DNA from: Candidatus Siliceabacter maunaloa
Lineage (GTDB): Bacteria; Actinomycetota; Thermoleophilia; Solirubrobacterales; Solirubrobacteraceae
NCBI GenBank assembly: GCA_024330185.1
Contig: JANDLV010000034.1
Span: forward strand, 1-43,393
Direction of reading: 5' to 3'
Length of the DNA: 43,393 nt
Below, piece after piece: positions 16,994-25,846 of the stretch; positions within the stretch are counted from its first letter, which is position 1, and the number at the start of each line of letters is the position of its first letter. The notes below the pieces were generated by a model that made no database searches, was not told where the DNA came from, and worked only from the letters and a program-made list of their open reading frames with translations. The translations under genes were made by a program, and so were the position numbers.

Positions 16994-19456
16994 TCAAGTC
17001 GCTTGCTGACCTTGGCTGAGCATATACCCGGGCTGGCGGCCCCGCACCCGGCCGTTCTCGGGACGCGGCTCGAGGGCGGCCTCGAACACCTCGTCGATGT
17101 CCGAGACGAACGCGAAGTCCAGCCGTCTGCGCAGGTGCTCGGGGACGTCCAGCGCGTCGGCCTCGTTGAGCTGGGGCGCGATGATGCGCTTGACGCCGTG
17201 GCTCTGGGCGGCCAGGGCCTTCTCCTTCAGCCCGCCGATGGGCAGCACCTGGCCGGTCAGCGTGATCTCCCCGGTCATGGCCACGTCGTCCTGCACGCAG
17301 CGTCCGCTGAGCAACGAGGTGAGCGCGGTGGCCATCGTGATGCCGGCGCTGGGCCCGTCCTTGGGGATCGCTCCCGCGGGCACGTGCACGTGGATGTCGT
17401 GGGTGGCGAACCAGTTCTCCTCCAGCTCGGGCGCGAGCGCGCCCACATGACCCTTGACGTAGGACAGCGCGGCCTGGGCGGACTCCTTCATCACGTCGCC
17501 CAACTGTCCCGTGATGGTCAGCACGCCGGTGCCCGGCATGGACGTGGCCTCGACGAACAGCACGTCGCCGCCCACGGGCGTCCAGGCCAGCCCGGTGGCC
17601 ACGCCAGGCACGCGGGTGCGCCGCTGGGCCTCGGAGAAGAACTTGCGCTTGCCCAGCAGCTCGCGCGCGCGAGCCTCGGAGATCGACGGCTTGGTGACCT
17701 CGTTGCCCTCGGCCACCTCGCGGGCGACCTTGCGGCAGATCGTCCCGATCTCGCGCTCCAGGTTGCGCACGCCCGCCTCGCGCGTGTAGTCGCGGATGAC
17801 CGCGCGCAGCGCCCTGTCGCCGATCTTCAGCTGTGCGCGCTTGAGCCCGTTGCGCCCGATCTGGCGCGGCACGAGGTAGCGCTTGGCGATCTGGAGCTTC
17901 TCGTCCTCGGTGTAGCCGGCGAGCTGGAGGATCTCCATGCGGTCGCGCAGCGGCCCGGGGATGGTGTCCAGCGTGTTGGCCGTGGTGATGAACATGACGT
18001 TGGAGAGATCGAACGGCACGTCGAGGTAGTGGTCGCGGAAGGAGGAGTTCTGCTCGGGGTCGAGCACCTCGAGCATGGCGCTGGCCGGGTCGCCGCGGAA
18101 GTCGGCGCCCATCTTGTCGATCTCGTCGATGATCAGCAGCGGGTTGTTCGAGCCCGCGTCGCGCAGGGAGCGGATGAGCGTGCCGGGCATCGCGCCGATG
18201 TAGGTGCGCCGGTGGCCACGGATCTCGGCCTCGTCGCGCATGCCGCCGACGCTCAGGCGCTCGAAGTTGCGCTCCAGCGCGCGGGCGATCGACCGGCCCA
18301 GCGACGTCTTGCCCGTCCCCGGCGGGCCGACGAAGCACAGGATCGAGCCGCGCGGGACCTCCTTGCGCCCGCCGGTGAGCTTGCGCACGGCGAGGAACTC
18401 GATGATCCGGTCCTTGATCTGCTCGAGGCCGTGGTGATCGGCCTCCAGCACCTCGCGCGCGTGGGCGAGGTCGAGGTTGTCCTGCGTGGTGGTCGACCAG
18501 GGGAGCTGGGCGATCCACTCCAGATAGGTGCGGATGACCCCATACTCGGCGGCGGCCGGATTGAGGCGCTCGAGACGGCCGAGCTCGCGGTCGGCCTGCT
18601 TGCGCGCGTCCTCGGGAAGGTCCAGCGCGGCGAGCTGCTCGCGCAGCTCGTCGGCCTCCTGCTGGGCCTCGTCGCCCTCGCCCAGCTCGTCCTGGATGGC
18701 CTTGAGCTGCTGGCGCAGGACGAACTCGCGCTGGCCCTTCTCCATCTCGCTCTGGACCTGGCTCTGGATCTCGCTGCCGATGGAGATCACCTCGAGCTCG
18801 CGCGCGAGGATCTCCACCAGGCGGCGCAGGCGCCGGGCGACGTCGAGCTCCTCCAGCAGTCCCTGCTTCTCCTCGGAGGGCAGGCGCAGGGAGCCCGCGA
18901 TGAGGTGGCTCAGCGCGCTGGGATCGTCGATGTTGGCCACCGCGAGCTGCAGCTCCTCGGGGAGGTAGGGGACCTCCTCGACGATGCGGCTGAACGTGAC
19001 CTGCACGTTGCGCATGAGCGCGGTGAGCTCCGGCGACTCGGTGATCGTGTCGGGGCGCTCCTCGACGTGGGCGACCAGGTAGGGCTGCTCGGACTCCCAT
19101 CCGGTCAGGGCGACGCGCTGGCCGCCCTGCACGAGCAGGCGCAGCGTCCCGTCGGGCACCTTGAGCATGCGCGCGACCGTGCCCACGACCCCGACGTCGT
19201 AGAGCTGCTCGGGGCCGGGCACCTCCAGCTCGGGCTCGCGGCTGGCCACCATGACCAGCAGGCGGTTGCCGGCCAGGACGTCGTTGACCAGGGCGACCGA
19301 GCGCTCCTGGCCGACGGCCAGCGGCGTGACCGTCTCGGGGAAGGGGACCGTCTCGCGCAGCGGGAGGACGGGCAGGGCGCCGGGCACCGCGGCCCGCGCG
19401 CCGATCTCCACGTCGCGCGGCTCCCCGCCGTCGCTGTGGGCCTCGACGTCGATCAC
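16994..19456 (-). CDS. lon: ATP-dependent protease Lon
   Basis: About 820 residues. Order: N-terminal substrate-binding LON domain ([22 protein letters not shown]), coiled region, AAA+ module with Walker [14 protein letters not shown] and Walker [12 protein letters not shown], and the C-terminal serine-lysine protease domain with [12 protein letters not shown] (Ser about 703) and [12 protein letters not shown] (Lys about 746). It degrades misfolded and regulatory proteins in the cytosol. The GTG at 19456 starts a sensible N-terminus ([11 protein letters not shown]); the frame upstream of it reads through non-coding sequence. Hsp20 lies just upstream on the same strand, giving a protein-quality-control cluster. 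Confidence 0.95.
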   Translation of the reverse strand: MIDVEAHSDGGEPRDVEIGARAAVPGALPVLPLRETVPFPETVTPLAVGQERSVALVNDVLAGNRLLVMVASREPELEVPGPEQLYDVGVVGTVARMLKVPDGTLRLLVQGGQRVALTGWESEQPYLVAHVEERPDTITESPELTALMRNVQVTFSRIVEEVPYLPEELQLAVANIDDPSALSHLIAGSLRLPSEEKQGLLEELDVARRLRRLVEILARELEVISIGSEIQSQVQSEMEKGQREFVLRQQLKAIQDELGEGDEAQQEADELREQLAALDLPEDARKQADRELGRLERLNPAAAEYGVIRTYLEWIAQLPWSTTTQDNLDLAHAREVLEADHHGLEQIKDRIIEFLAVRKLTGGRKEVPRGSILCFVGPPGTGKTSLGRSIARALERNFERLSVGGMRDEAEIRGHRRTYIGAMPGTLIRSLRDAGSNNPLLIIDEIDKMGADFRGDPASAMLEVLDPEQNSSFRDHYLDVPFDLSNVMFITTANTLDTIPGPLRDRMEILQLAGYTEDEKLQIAKRYLVPRQIGRNGLKRAQLKIGDRALRAVIRDYTREAGVRNLEREIGTICRKVAREVAEGNEVTKPSISEARARELLGKRKFFSEAQRRTRVPGVATGLAWTPVGGDVLFVEATSMPGTGVLTITGQLGDVMKESAQAALSYVKGHVGALAPELEENWFATHDIHVHVPAGAIPKDGPSAGITMATALTSLLSGRCVQDDVAMTGEITLTGQVLPIGGLKEKALAAQSHGVKRIIAPQLNEADALDVPEHLRRRLDFAFVSDIDEVFEAALEPRPENGRVRGRQPGYMLSQGQQAT

Positions 19457-19616
19457 GAGATGGCCGCTTCCGAATGGGACGGGTTCGTGGTGGTGCGTCG
19501 GGCGCCGCAGGGCGCCGCACGCGGGTGAAGACGATGCCCCAGGCATCGGCGAACCCGCGGGTGGCGATCCTGCGGTGATCCGGCGTGCCGCCACGGACGC
19601 GGAGATTCGGAAGCGG

Positions 19617-20072
19617 TCATCCTGAGCGCTGCTGCGTGTCGATGGGCACCGAGAGCGTGCGCCGGTCGGGCGGGATCAGCGGCAGCTCGACCTTGAGGAT
19701 GCCGTCGTGGTAGGTCGCCCTGGCGGCGTCGGCCACGACGTCGGCGCCCAGCGGGATGACGCGACGGAACGGGCCGTGCTCGATCTCGAGCTGCTGGTAG
19801 ACGCGGCCCTCGGCGCGCGCGGCCTTGCGGTGGCCGGCGAGCACCAGCTCGCGCCCCTCGATCTCCAGGCTCAGCTCGTCGGGGTCGATGCCCGCCAGCT
19901 CGGCGTGCACCACCGCCCGCGGCGGATCGTCGGCGTAGAAGACGTCCACCGAGGGGCTGAACCCGTGGCGCCGCGGCGCCAGGCGCGTGCGGTCGAACAC
20001 GTCGCCGAACAGCTCGTCCATCTCCCGGCGCATGCGCTCGAAGTTGGCGAAGAGGTCGGGGTGGCGGGGCAT
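19617..20072 (-). CDS. Hsp20/alpha-crystallin small heat-shock protein
   Basis: 151 residues. The alpha-crystallin domain runs from about PSVDVFYADDPPRAVVHAELAGID to the end, with the family signatures ELAGIDPDELSLEIEGRELVLAGHR, RRVIPLGADVVADAARATYHDGILKVELPL and a short C-terminal tail. It acts as an ATP-independent holdase for unfolding proteins. It lies 160 bp upstream of lon on the same strand. No clear HspR (HAIR) or CIRCE site was found by eye. Confidence 0.92.
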   Translation of the reverse strand: MPRHPDLFANFERMRREMDELFGDVFDRTRLAPRRHGFSPSVDVFYADDPPRAVVHAELAGIDPDELSLEIEGRELVLAGHRKAARAEGRVYQQLEIEHGPFRRVIPLGADVVADAARATYHDGILKVELPLIPPDRRTLSVPIDTQQRSG

Positions 20073-20108
20073 GGGTTTGAGCGTACTGCCCCCGAGCGGT
20101 GGATCCAG

Positions 20109-21107
20109 TCACCGCCGGCTCGCGAGGTACTCTTCGACAGCGCCGCGGGTGGCATACCATCGGCCGCCCTCTCGCACAGCTCGCAGCCGGTCGCGGCGAG
20201 CCGCCGCGATCATCGCCCGCACAGACAGATCAGGACGCTCGAGCGCGGCAAGCGGGATAAGACGGTGATCCCCCGCGAGGGCCGGCAGTAGGACGCGCTC
20301 GATCCCATCGCGGATCGACCTCGCCGTTAGCTGGACGAGCGGTCCGGCGTCACCGCGATCGCTCCGGTCGAGGGCAGCGAGGTACTCCCTGCGCTGGCGG
20401 GCCGCGATCAGCGCAGGCGGATAGCCGGAACGGACGAGCATCAGGTTCATCGCTAGACGACCGGTCCGACCGTTGCCGTCGCGAAAGGGATGGATGCGTT
20501 CGAACTCGGCATGGAGGGCGCTGACCCTCAGGACGACGTGTTCGCTCGCGGCGCGAGGCTCGTTGGCGCGATCGACCCAATCCGTCATCAGGTGGGGCAC
20601 CTCTGGCCACTCGGGCGGACGCATGCCGTCTGGGAAGGCCAGGATGTCGTGGACCCGAAAGCCCCCGGGCCCTTCCTCCGGTCGAAGGTCGTGCGGGGCA
20701 ACGTGCTCCCACACGGGGCCGATGAGCAGTTCGTGGACGTGACGAAGCTCGGTCAGATTGATCGTGGCGGTCGCCTCAGCGCTCGACCGATGGGCGACGG
20801 CGTGCGCATAGACCCACTGGGCGGCGCGCGCGTAGGCGGACACCTCCAGGTAGGCGGCCATGCTCTGGCCTCCGAGAGCAACGTCGTCATCCAAGAGGGC
20901 GGTCACCTGGGGCTCGGACAGAGGATTGCCCTCGATGGACGTGGACCCATGTGTGTCCTCGATCCATAGGCGACGCCAGATCGCCTGCGCCTCCGTGGGG
21001 TGGGGCAGACCACCGACGCGTTCGAGGTCGCCGCGCGCACGATCAAGCGCTTCAAGAGCCGCGCCAACCGAACGATGATCGCCTCCACCACGTGACAGGC
21101 TGGACAT
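20109..21107 (-). CDS. Fic-domain protein (AMPylase-type), class II with N-terminal inhibitory motif
   Basis: 332 residues. The catalytic Fic loop HPFRDGNGRTGR lies at 206-217 with the conserved histidine. An autoinhibitory helix motif (S/T)xxxE(G/N) is present as STSIEGN at 55-61, so this is a self-inhibited class II Fic protein, followed by the usual PPEWPEVPHLM flap. The C-terminal 80 residues look like a winged helix (LSVRAMIAAARRDRLRAVREGGRWYATRGAVEEYL). Such proteins transfer AMP or another NMP to target hydroxyls; the target here is unknown. It is divergent from the cas operon, 223 bp apart, so it may be a passenger of the defence region. Confidence 0.92.
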   Translation of the reverse strand: MSSLSRGGGDHRSVGAALEALDRARGDLERVGGLPHPTEAQAIWRRLWIEDTHGSTSIEGNPLSEPQVTALLDDDVALGGQSMAAYLEVSAYARAAQWVYAHAVAHRSSAEATATINLTELRHVHELLIGPVWEHVAPHDLRPEEGPGGFRVHDILAFPDGMRPPEWPEVPHLMTDWVDRANEPRAASEHVVLRVSALHAEFERIHPFRDGNGRTGRLAMNLMLVRSGYPPALIAARQRREYLAALDRSDRGDAGPLVQLTARSIRDGIERVLLPALAGDHRLIPLAALERPDLSVRAMIAAARRDRLRAVREGGRWYATRGAVEEYLASRR

Positions 21108-21165
21108 GGCTCGAGGGTACTCTCCCGGATGTGTCTGTGCATCGGTCTACCCAAAGATGTGACAC

Positions 21166-21194
21166 TTGCTGTCCTTTGCTTTCCGCGCTAAAGT
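21166..21194 (+). promoter_or_regulatory. candidate promoter of the cas operon / mini-CRISPR RNA
   Basis: TTGCTG (21166-21171) and TAAAGT (21189-21194) are separated by 17 bp. The predicted start site, about 21201, is just upstream of a repeat-tail sequence (21206-21213). It is the best sigma70-like pair in the 223-bp gap between the Fic gene and cas3. The minus strand of 21179-21189 (PAM-like TTT at 21192-21190) matches the first 11 nt of the adjoining spacer-like stretch at 10 of 11 positions. Confidence 0.55.
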
Positions 21195-21200
21195 CAAGCT

Positions 21201-21290
21201 ACCCAGTTGAAGCAGCGCCGAAAGGCCTCGATGCTCTCTAGCTTGCCCTGCTCCCGGGTGATCGAACGATCTCCCGGGCTCCATTGAAGC
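21201..21290 (+). ncRNA. candidate mini-CRISPR (CreR-like) autoregulatory crRNA
   Basis: 21206-21213 is GTTGAAGC, identical to the last 8 nt of the array-1 repeat, the expected crRNA 5' handle. 21214-21250 is a 37-nt spacer-like stretch, the same size as array spacers. 21251-21290 is a degenerate repeat: CCCGGG arms around an inner GATC/GATC pairing, then GGCTCCATTGAAGC, which matches the array repeat's 3' part with one change over 14 nt. The distance between the two repeat ends is 77 nt against about 72 in the array. The spacer's first 11 nt match the promoter just upstream except at position 6, next to a TTT PAM. CreR RNAs in other type I systems use exactly this design to recruit the effector to the cas promoter. 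Inferred from sequence alone. Confidence 0.6.
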
Positions 21291-21330
21291 GATCTGTCAG
21301 AAGCGCCTCGACCATGGCGACCCGATCCCC

Positions 21331-23784
21331 ATGACCATCGCCTCCGTCTTCGAGATTGCCACCGGCGAAACGCCGTACCCGTGGCAGTCAGGCCTCGCCG
21401 AGCGGAGTGAACCCGCCGTCGGGATCACCGCTGCGACCGGCACGGGCAAGACGGAGGCCGTCGTCTTCGACTGGCTGTGGCGACGGCGTCTGAGCGGCGA
21501 CCCCGCCCAACGCGCGACAACGCCGCGACGGCTTCTCCTCACCCTCCCGATGCGGGTGCTCGTCGAGCAGACCCACCGGCGCGTCCTCGGGATGGTCGAC
21601 CGTCTCGCCGAGGCCGCGCTTCTCGATCCGGAGGATGCCGTCCGGGTCTCGGTGCTCATGGGCGGCGCCCTCGACAAGGGGTGGTCGAACCATCCGGCCG
21701 CCGACCAGATCATCGTCGCGACGATCGACCAGGCGCTCTCCCGCGCGCTCAACCGCGGATATGGTCGCTCCCGCGGCCTCTGGCCAATCGACTTCGGCCT
21801 CGTCAACACTGACACTCGTTGGATCATCGACGAGGTCCAGCTCCTCGACGCTGCCCTGGCCACCAGCGCCCAGCTTGCCGGTCTGCGGGCTGACGGCCAT
21901 CGCCGGTCGGCGTCCACCTGCTGGATGTCGGCCACGCTGGACCCCGGTTGGCTCGAGACCATCGACCACGAGGCCCCCAACCCGGATCTGGTCCACGGCC
22001 TCACCGCGCAGGACCGTGACGGCCCGCTGCGCAACCGTCTCGAGGCGCCCAAGCGTCTTGTACGCATGGAGGTCGACCCGCAGAACACCGAGCAGGTGGA
22101 GGGGATCGTGCTTGACGCCCATGCCCGCGTGCGCCCCAGCAGCCCCGGTGGACGGGGTTGGCTGACGATCGCCATGGTCAACACGGTCGCGCGCGCTCAG
22201 GCTCTCTACGCAAGGCTGGCGCGACTCCACCACGAGTTCGATCTCGTCCTGCTGCACTCGCGCTTCCGACCGGCCGACCGGCGCCGCCTTGGCGAGCACC
22301 TCGACGAACCGATCCCGCCCGGTGGACGAGTACTCGTGACCACCCAGGTGATCGAGGCGGGCGTCGACCTGGACGCCGCTGCCCTCGTCACCGAGCTGGC
22401 TCCGTGGGCCAGCATGGTGCAGCGCGCGGGCCGCCTCAACCGAGCAGGTGGGAGGGGTCGCCACGTCGGCGACGCCGACGATCCGCGCCTCGTGTGGCTC
22501 GATCCGCCGGGAGACCTCGACCCGGGCGCAGCGCGCCCGTACAACGAGGAGCAACTCGAACGCTGCCGGACAGCGCTGAGGGAGAGCGAGGACAGATCGT
22601 TCTCCCCCAGCGCGATCAACGCCGCCGTGGGTTCGCGACCGGCGGGTTCGCTGCTCACCCCTCCGCCCCGTGGGTTGCTGCTGCGTCGCCCCGACCTGCT
22701 CGCCCTGTTCGACACGGACCCGACCCTCGACGGGGACGACGACGATGTCGGCCGCTTCATCCGCTTAGGCGAGGACCTCGACCTGACGGTCGCTTGGCGC
22801 GCCGACCTCCCTGCGGGCGGACCGACGTCCAAGCGCGACATGCCGGAGCACGAGGAGCAGTGCGCTGTGCCGATCCGCGACTCGAAGGCCCTGCTCGCGC
22901 TTGCGCCTTGGCGCTGGTCGTACACGGAGCGGCGCTGGTCCCGGGTGGAGGCCGCGGCTCGTCTGCTGCCGGGTGACCAACTGCTTGTCGACTCCCGCCG
23001 GGGTGGCTACAGCACGACCACCGGCTGGACGCCAGGCCTACGGGGAGCGGTGGATCCCATCGCATCGCGGGCCGACGCAACGCTGGAGGCCGACAGCGAC
23101 TCTGACGATGCGCTCAGCGAGGGCGCGTGGCTCACCATCGCCGACCACACCGATGCGGTCGTCGCGGCTCTCGAAGCCGATCTCGTTCGGCTCGACCTCT
23201 CGGCGGAGGAAGCCGAAGCGTTGCGGCTGGCCGCCCGCTGGCACGACGTGGGCAAGGCGCACAAGACCTTTCAGGAGCGCCTCGGCGTCGACGTCCCAGA
23301 TCTCGTGCAGCCTCCGTGGCACGGCCTCTGGGCCAAGGCGCCGGGCGACGGCAAACGCCCCACCCGGGTGTTCCGCCACGAGGTCGCCTCGGCGCTGCTC
23401 GTCGCGGACACCCACGAGCTGGACGAGCCCGTGGTCCAGCTCGCCGTGTACCTGATCGGCGCCCACCACGGCAAGCTTCGTCTCACCCCGCGCCTCGAGC
23501 CCCTCGGCGTAAGGTCGGGCAAGAGGACGTGCATGGGGGTGGCCGACGGCGACGCGGTCCCCGAGTCGCGCGACGCGGCCATCAATCTCGGCGGCGGGGT
23601 GCAGGCCTCACGAGCGATCGTCGATCTCTCGCTGTTCGATCTGGGCGCCATCGATCGGCCCACCTGGACCGAGATGGCTCTCGACCTTCTAGCCCGCCAC
23701 GGGATCTTCCGCCTCGGCTATCTCGAGGCGTTGCTGCGCGCAGCCGACCACCGGGCAAGTGGCGCAGGACGAGACGGTGGTTGA
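21331..23784 (+). CDS. cas3: Cas3 helicase-nuclease, type I-G (I-U) arrangement
   Basis: 817 residues. The helicase comes first and the HD nuclease last, the order typical of type I-G. Motifs: ATGTGKTE (35-42), DEVQ (167-170), SAT (200-202), QRAGRLNR (364-371); HD site WHDVGKAH with His638-Asp639, and a later GAHHG. It degrades DNA once Cascade has opened an R-loop. It is the first gene of the operon; the preceding 223 bp holds the promoter and mini-CRISPR candidate. No clear Shine-Dalgarno is seen, but a 6-codon ORF (21314-21334) overlaps the ATG as ATGA and could couple translation. It overlaps csx17 by 26 bp. Confidence 0.95.
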   Translation: MTIASVFEIATGETPYPWQSGLAERSEPAVGITAATGTGKTEAVVFDWLWRRRLSGDPAQRATTPRRLLLTLPMRVLVEQTHRRVLGMVDRLAEAALLDPEDAVRVSVLMGGALDKGWSNHPAADQIIVATIDQALSRALNRGYGRSRGLWPIDFGLVNTDTRWIIDEVQLLDAALATSAQLAGLRADGHRRSASTCWMSATLDPGWLETIDHEAPNPDLVHGLTAQDRDGPLRNRLEAPKRLVRMEVDPQNTEQVEGIVLDAHARVRPSSPGGRGWLTIAMVNTVARAQALYARLARLHHEFDLVLLHSRFRPADRRRLGEHLDEPIPPGGRVLVTTQVIEAGVDLDAAALVTELAPWASMVQRAGRLNRAGGRGRHVGDADDPRLVWLDPPGDLDPGAARPYNEEQLERCRTALRESEDRSFSPSAINAAVGSRPAGSLLTPPPRGLLLRRPDLLALFDTDPTLDGDDDDVGRFIRLGEDLDLTVAWRADLPAGGPTSKRDMPEHEEQCAVPIRDSKALLALAPWRWSYTERRWSRVEAAARLLPGDQLLVDSRRGGYSTTTGWTPGLRGAVDPIASRADATLEADSDSDDALSEGAWLTIADHTDAVVAALEADLVRLDLSAEEAEALRLAARWHDVGKAHKTFQERLGVDVPDLVQPPWHGLWAKAPGDGKRPTRVFRHEVASALLVADTHELDEPVVQLAVYLIGAHHGKLRLTPRLEPLGVRSGKRTCMGVADGDAVPESRDAAINLGGGVQASRAIVDLSLFDLGAIDRPTWTEMALDLLARHGIFRLGYLEALLRAADHRASGAGRDGG

Positions 23785-25846
23785 GGCGGAGCACAAGCGA
23801 CTGCGGGGCTGCCGCGCGGACACCCTCGACGGGTACCTTCGTGCGCTGGGCCTGCTCGTCCTCGCCGACCGGGCGGGAGTTGCCGTGCGTTCCTCGTGGA
23901 ACGAGAGCGGGGTGCTCGAGCTCCATCTGCCGAAATCAGAGCGCTCGCTGTTCGCGGCGCTTGCAGAGACCGACATCGACCGCCTGCTGCCGGAGGTCCG
24001 CACCCCCTGGCGCGGCAAGGAGGGCCGGGGCTCGAGCTTCGCCGAGCTGCGCAACAACGCGAGCGACGAGGCCTTGGCCTGGTTCGACGCCTGTGCGGTC
24101 CCGCTCCTCCAGCGGCAAGCCGACAGGTCCGACAAACGAAACAATCCACTCCTAGGCCAAGGGGGAGGGTTCGGACGCTCCGAGTTGCAGGCCGCCTACG
24201 AGGACGCAAGAGAGCTTCTCGAGAAGGCGTCGACACGCCGCACGGTGCTCGCGACGGCGCTGGAGGACCTACTCGCGGGACGCGAGCCGGCGAAGGAGAC
24301 CGTCAAGCAGCTCTCGGTGCGCAGCAAGGTCCTGGGTGCCTACCAGTCCGGGCGCGCGACCGGCCCCGGCGCCACGCGGGCGGACGGTGACCCTTCGGGT
24401 CAACAGGCCTGGACCAACGCCTGGGATCTCGTCCTCGTCGTCGCCGGTACTCGCTGCTTCACGGGCTCGCTCTCGCGCAGGCCGGCGCCCGGCGCCGCGC
24501 TCCAGACCACTTTCCCGCTGCTCGTGCGCAGTCGGGCGATCGGACTGGACACCGGCAACGCCTACAGCCTCCGTGAGGAGGACGACAACGCCTATGAGCT
24601 GCTCGCGCCGTTGTGGAGCGCTGCCGCGCGGACGGATGTCGTCGTTCATCGCCTGCGTACGCTGCGCGTGCGCGTCGCCTCGGGCGCCCCGGCGCGCGAC
24701 GCCCTCGAGGCCGCCGTAGCTCAAGCGGCCACGGCGGCCGGTGCCGCGGGCTTCGATCGCCTGGAGCGCTTCGCCCTCTTCGCCCCGAGCGATCCTCGCT
24801 ACCGCTTCGCGCTGCACCGTGGGCGCCTCACAGCGCGCTCCTCCGAGGTGGCGATCGCCGCCGGACGTGACCTCCTCGCGCCGCGTCGTCGCATGGAGGC
24901 TGCCGCCGGCGACCGCCCACCAGAGGGGGTACGGCGGGCTCGAAGCGCCTTCGACGAGGCGCTTGCTCGCAACGAGCCTGCGACGACCACGCTGCTGGCT
25001 CTCACGCGCTACGAGCACGCGCTCGCGCAGAGCCTGGACGAATCTCGGCGCGAGCGCCTGCGGCTGGCGTGGCTGGATCGCAGATGGGACGCTCTCGCAG
25101 GCCGACAGCGAGAGGCTGGCTGGCGGATCGGGCGGGGCCTGGCCTGGGCCTTTCAGGTCCCGTTGCATGCGAACCGCTCGGCGGGATGGTTGCGCGGCCC
25201 GCTCCTCGGTCAGCGCTTCGACGGTGCCTGGCGCCTGGATCCATCGGGGCGCGCGGTCGATGTCATCGCGAGTGCCACGCCCCTGGACGCGCTCGTGCGC
25301 GAGGCCATCGCTGAGGGGCGACGTCTTCACGACGTGGTTGCGGCCCCGGCGCCGGTGCTCCTCGGCGACATCGTCGCTCTGCTGAGCGGCGCGGACGATC
25401 GCGAGGTGGTGAGCGCGACGCTCGGCGCAGCCCGCCTGGACGGTGTCGTACCGAGTAACAGAACGCAACCTGGCGAGGACGCGATTACTCGCGCAGACAT
25501 CGGGCGGTGGGGCATTGATCGCTTCACGGCCGTCGTCATGCTGGCCGCCCAGTCCGAGAGCGCTGGGGAACCGGCGGGCCAGCTCCTAGCGCGTCGCCTG
25601 GACCTGGCCTCGTTTGCCCTTGCGCGCGACCGTGCCCAGCTGCTGCGAACGGCGATGGCCTCGCTGTGGCGCCGCGCGCTACCGGTCGCCGCGGTTGCCC
25701 CCACGGGCTCGCTCCCGGCGCGGCCGGAGGCGCTCGCACTCGCCCTCCTGCTGACCATCGACCCCAGGGTCGTGCACGCCCTCCAAGACCGTGTCGCCCC
25801 GCCCACCACCGAACGAGGAGGACAGTCACGCGATGAGCGCCAATGA
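23759..25846 (+). CDS. csx17: Csx17, type I-G large (Cas8-like) subunit
   Basis: 695 residues. It opens with the Csx17 signature LRGCRADTLDGYLRALGLLVLA (15-36) and contains FAELRNNASDEALAWFDACAV, GTRCFTGSLSRR and ALQTTFPLLVRSRAIGLDTGN, all of which fit the subtype I-U/I-G marker protein. The family is the probable PAM-recognising large subunit of the effector. It starts at GTG 23759 inside the 3' end of cas3; a second GTG at 23777 is possible. The C-terminal half is Arg-rich. The gene end overlaps cas7 by 14 bp. Confidence 0.9.
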   Translation: MAQDETVVEAEHKRLRGCRADTLDGYLRALGLLVLADRAGVAVRSSWNESGVLELHLPKSERSLFAALAETDIDRLLPEVRTPWRGKEGRGSSFAELRNNASDEALAWFDACAVPLLQRQADRSDKRNNPLLGQGGGFGRSELQAAYEDARELLEKASTRRTVLATALEDLLAGREPAKETVKQLSVRSKVLGAYQSGRATGPGATRADGDPSGQQAWTNAWDLVLVVAGTRCFTGSLSRRPAPGAALQTTFPLLVRSRAIGLDTGNAYSLREEDDNAYELLAPLWSAAARTDVVVHRLRTLRVRVASGAPARDALEAAVAQAATAAGAAGFDRLERFALFAPSDPRYRFALHRGRLTARSSEVAIAAGRDLLAPRRRMEAAAGDRPPEGVRRARSAFDEALARNEPATTTLLALTRYEHALAQSLDESRRERLRLAWLDRRWDALAGRQREAGWRIGRGLAWAFQVPLHANRSAGWLRGPLLGQRFDGAWRLDPSGRAVDVIASATPLDALVREAIAEGRRLHDVVAAPAPVLLGDIVALLSGADDREVVSATLGAARLDGVVPSNRTQPGEDAITRADIGRWGIDRFTAVVMLAAQSESAGEPAGQLLARRLDLASFALARDRAQLLRTAMASLWRRALPVAAVAPTGSLPARPEALALALLLTIDPRVVHALQDRVAPPTTERGGQSRDERQ

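Noticed and set aside
16292-19528. Plus-strand 1078-residue open frame across lon
   Set aside because: Antisense shadow of lon and the 16505 gene in GC-rich DNA; low-complexity His/Gly/Leu/Arg composition and no domain.
21225-21234. GCCTCGATG in the mini-CRISPR spacer equals the beginning of the array-2 repeat (plus-strand orientation)
   Set aside because: Only 9 nt, wrong biological orientation for array 2, and no further similarity; treated as chance.
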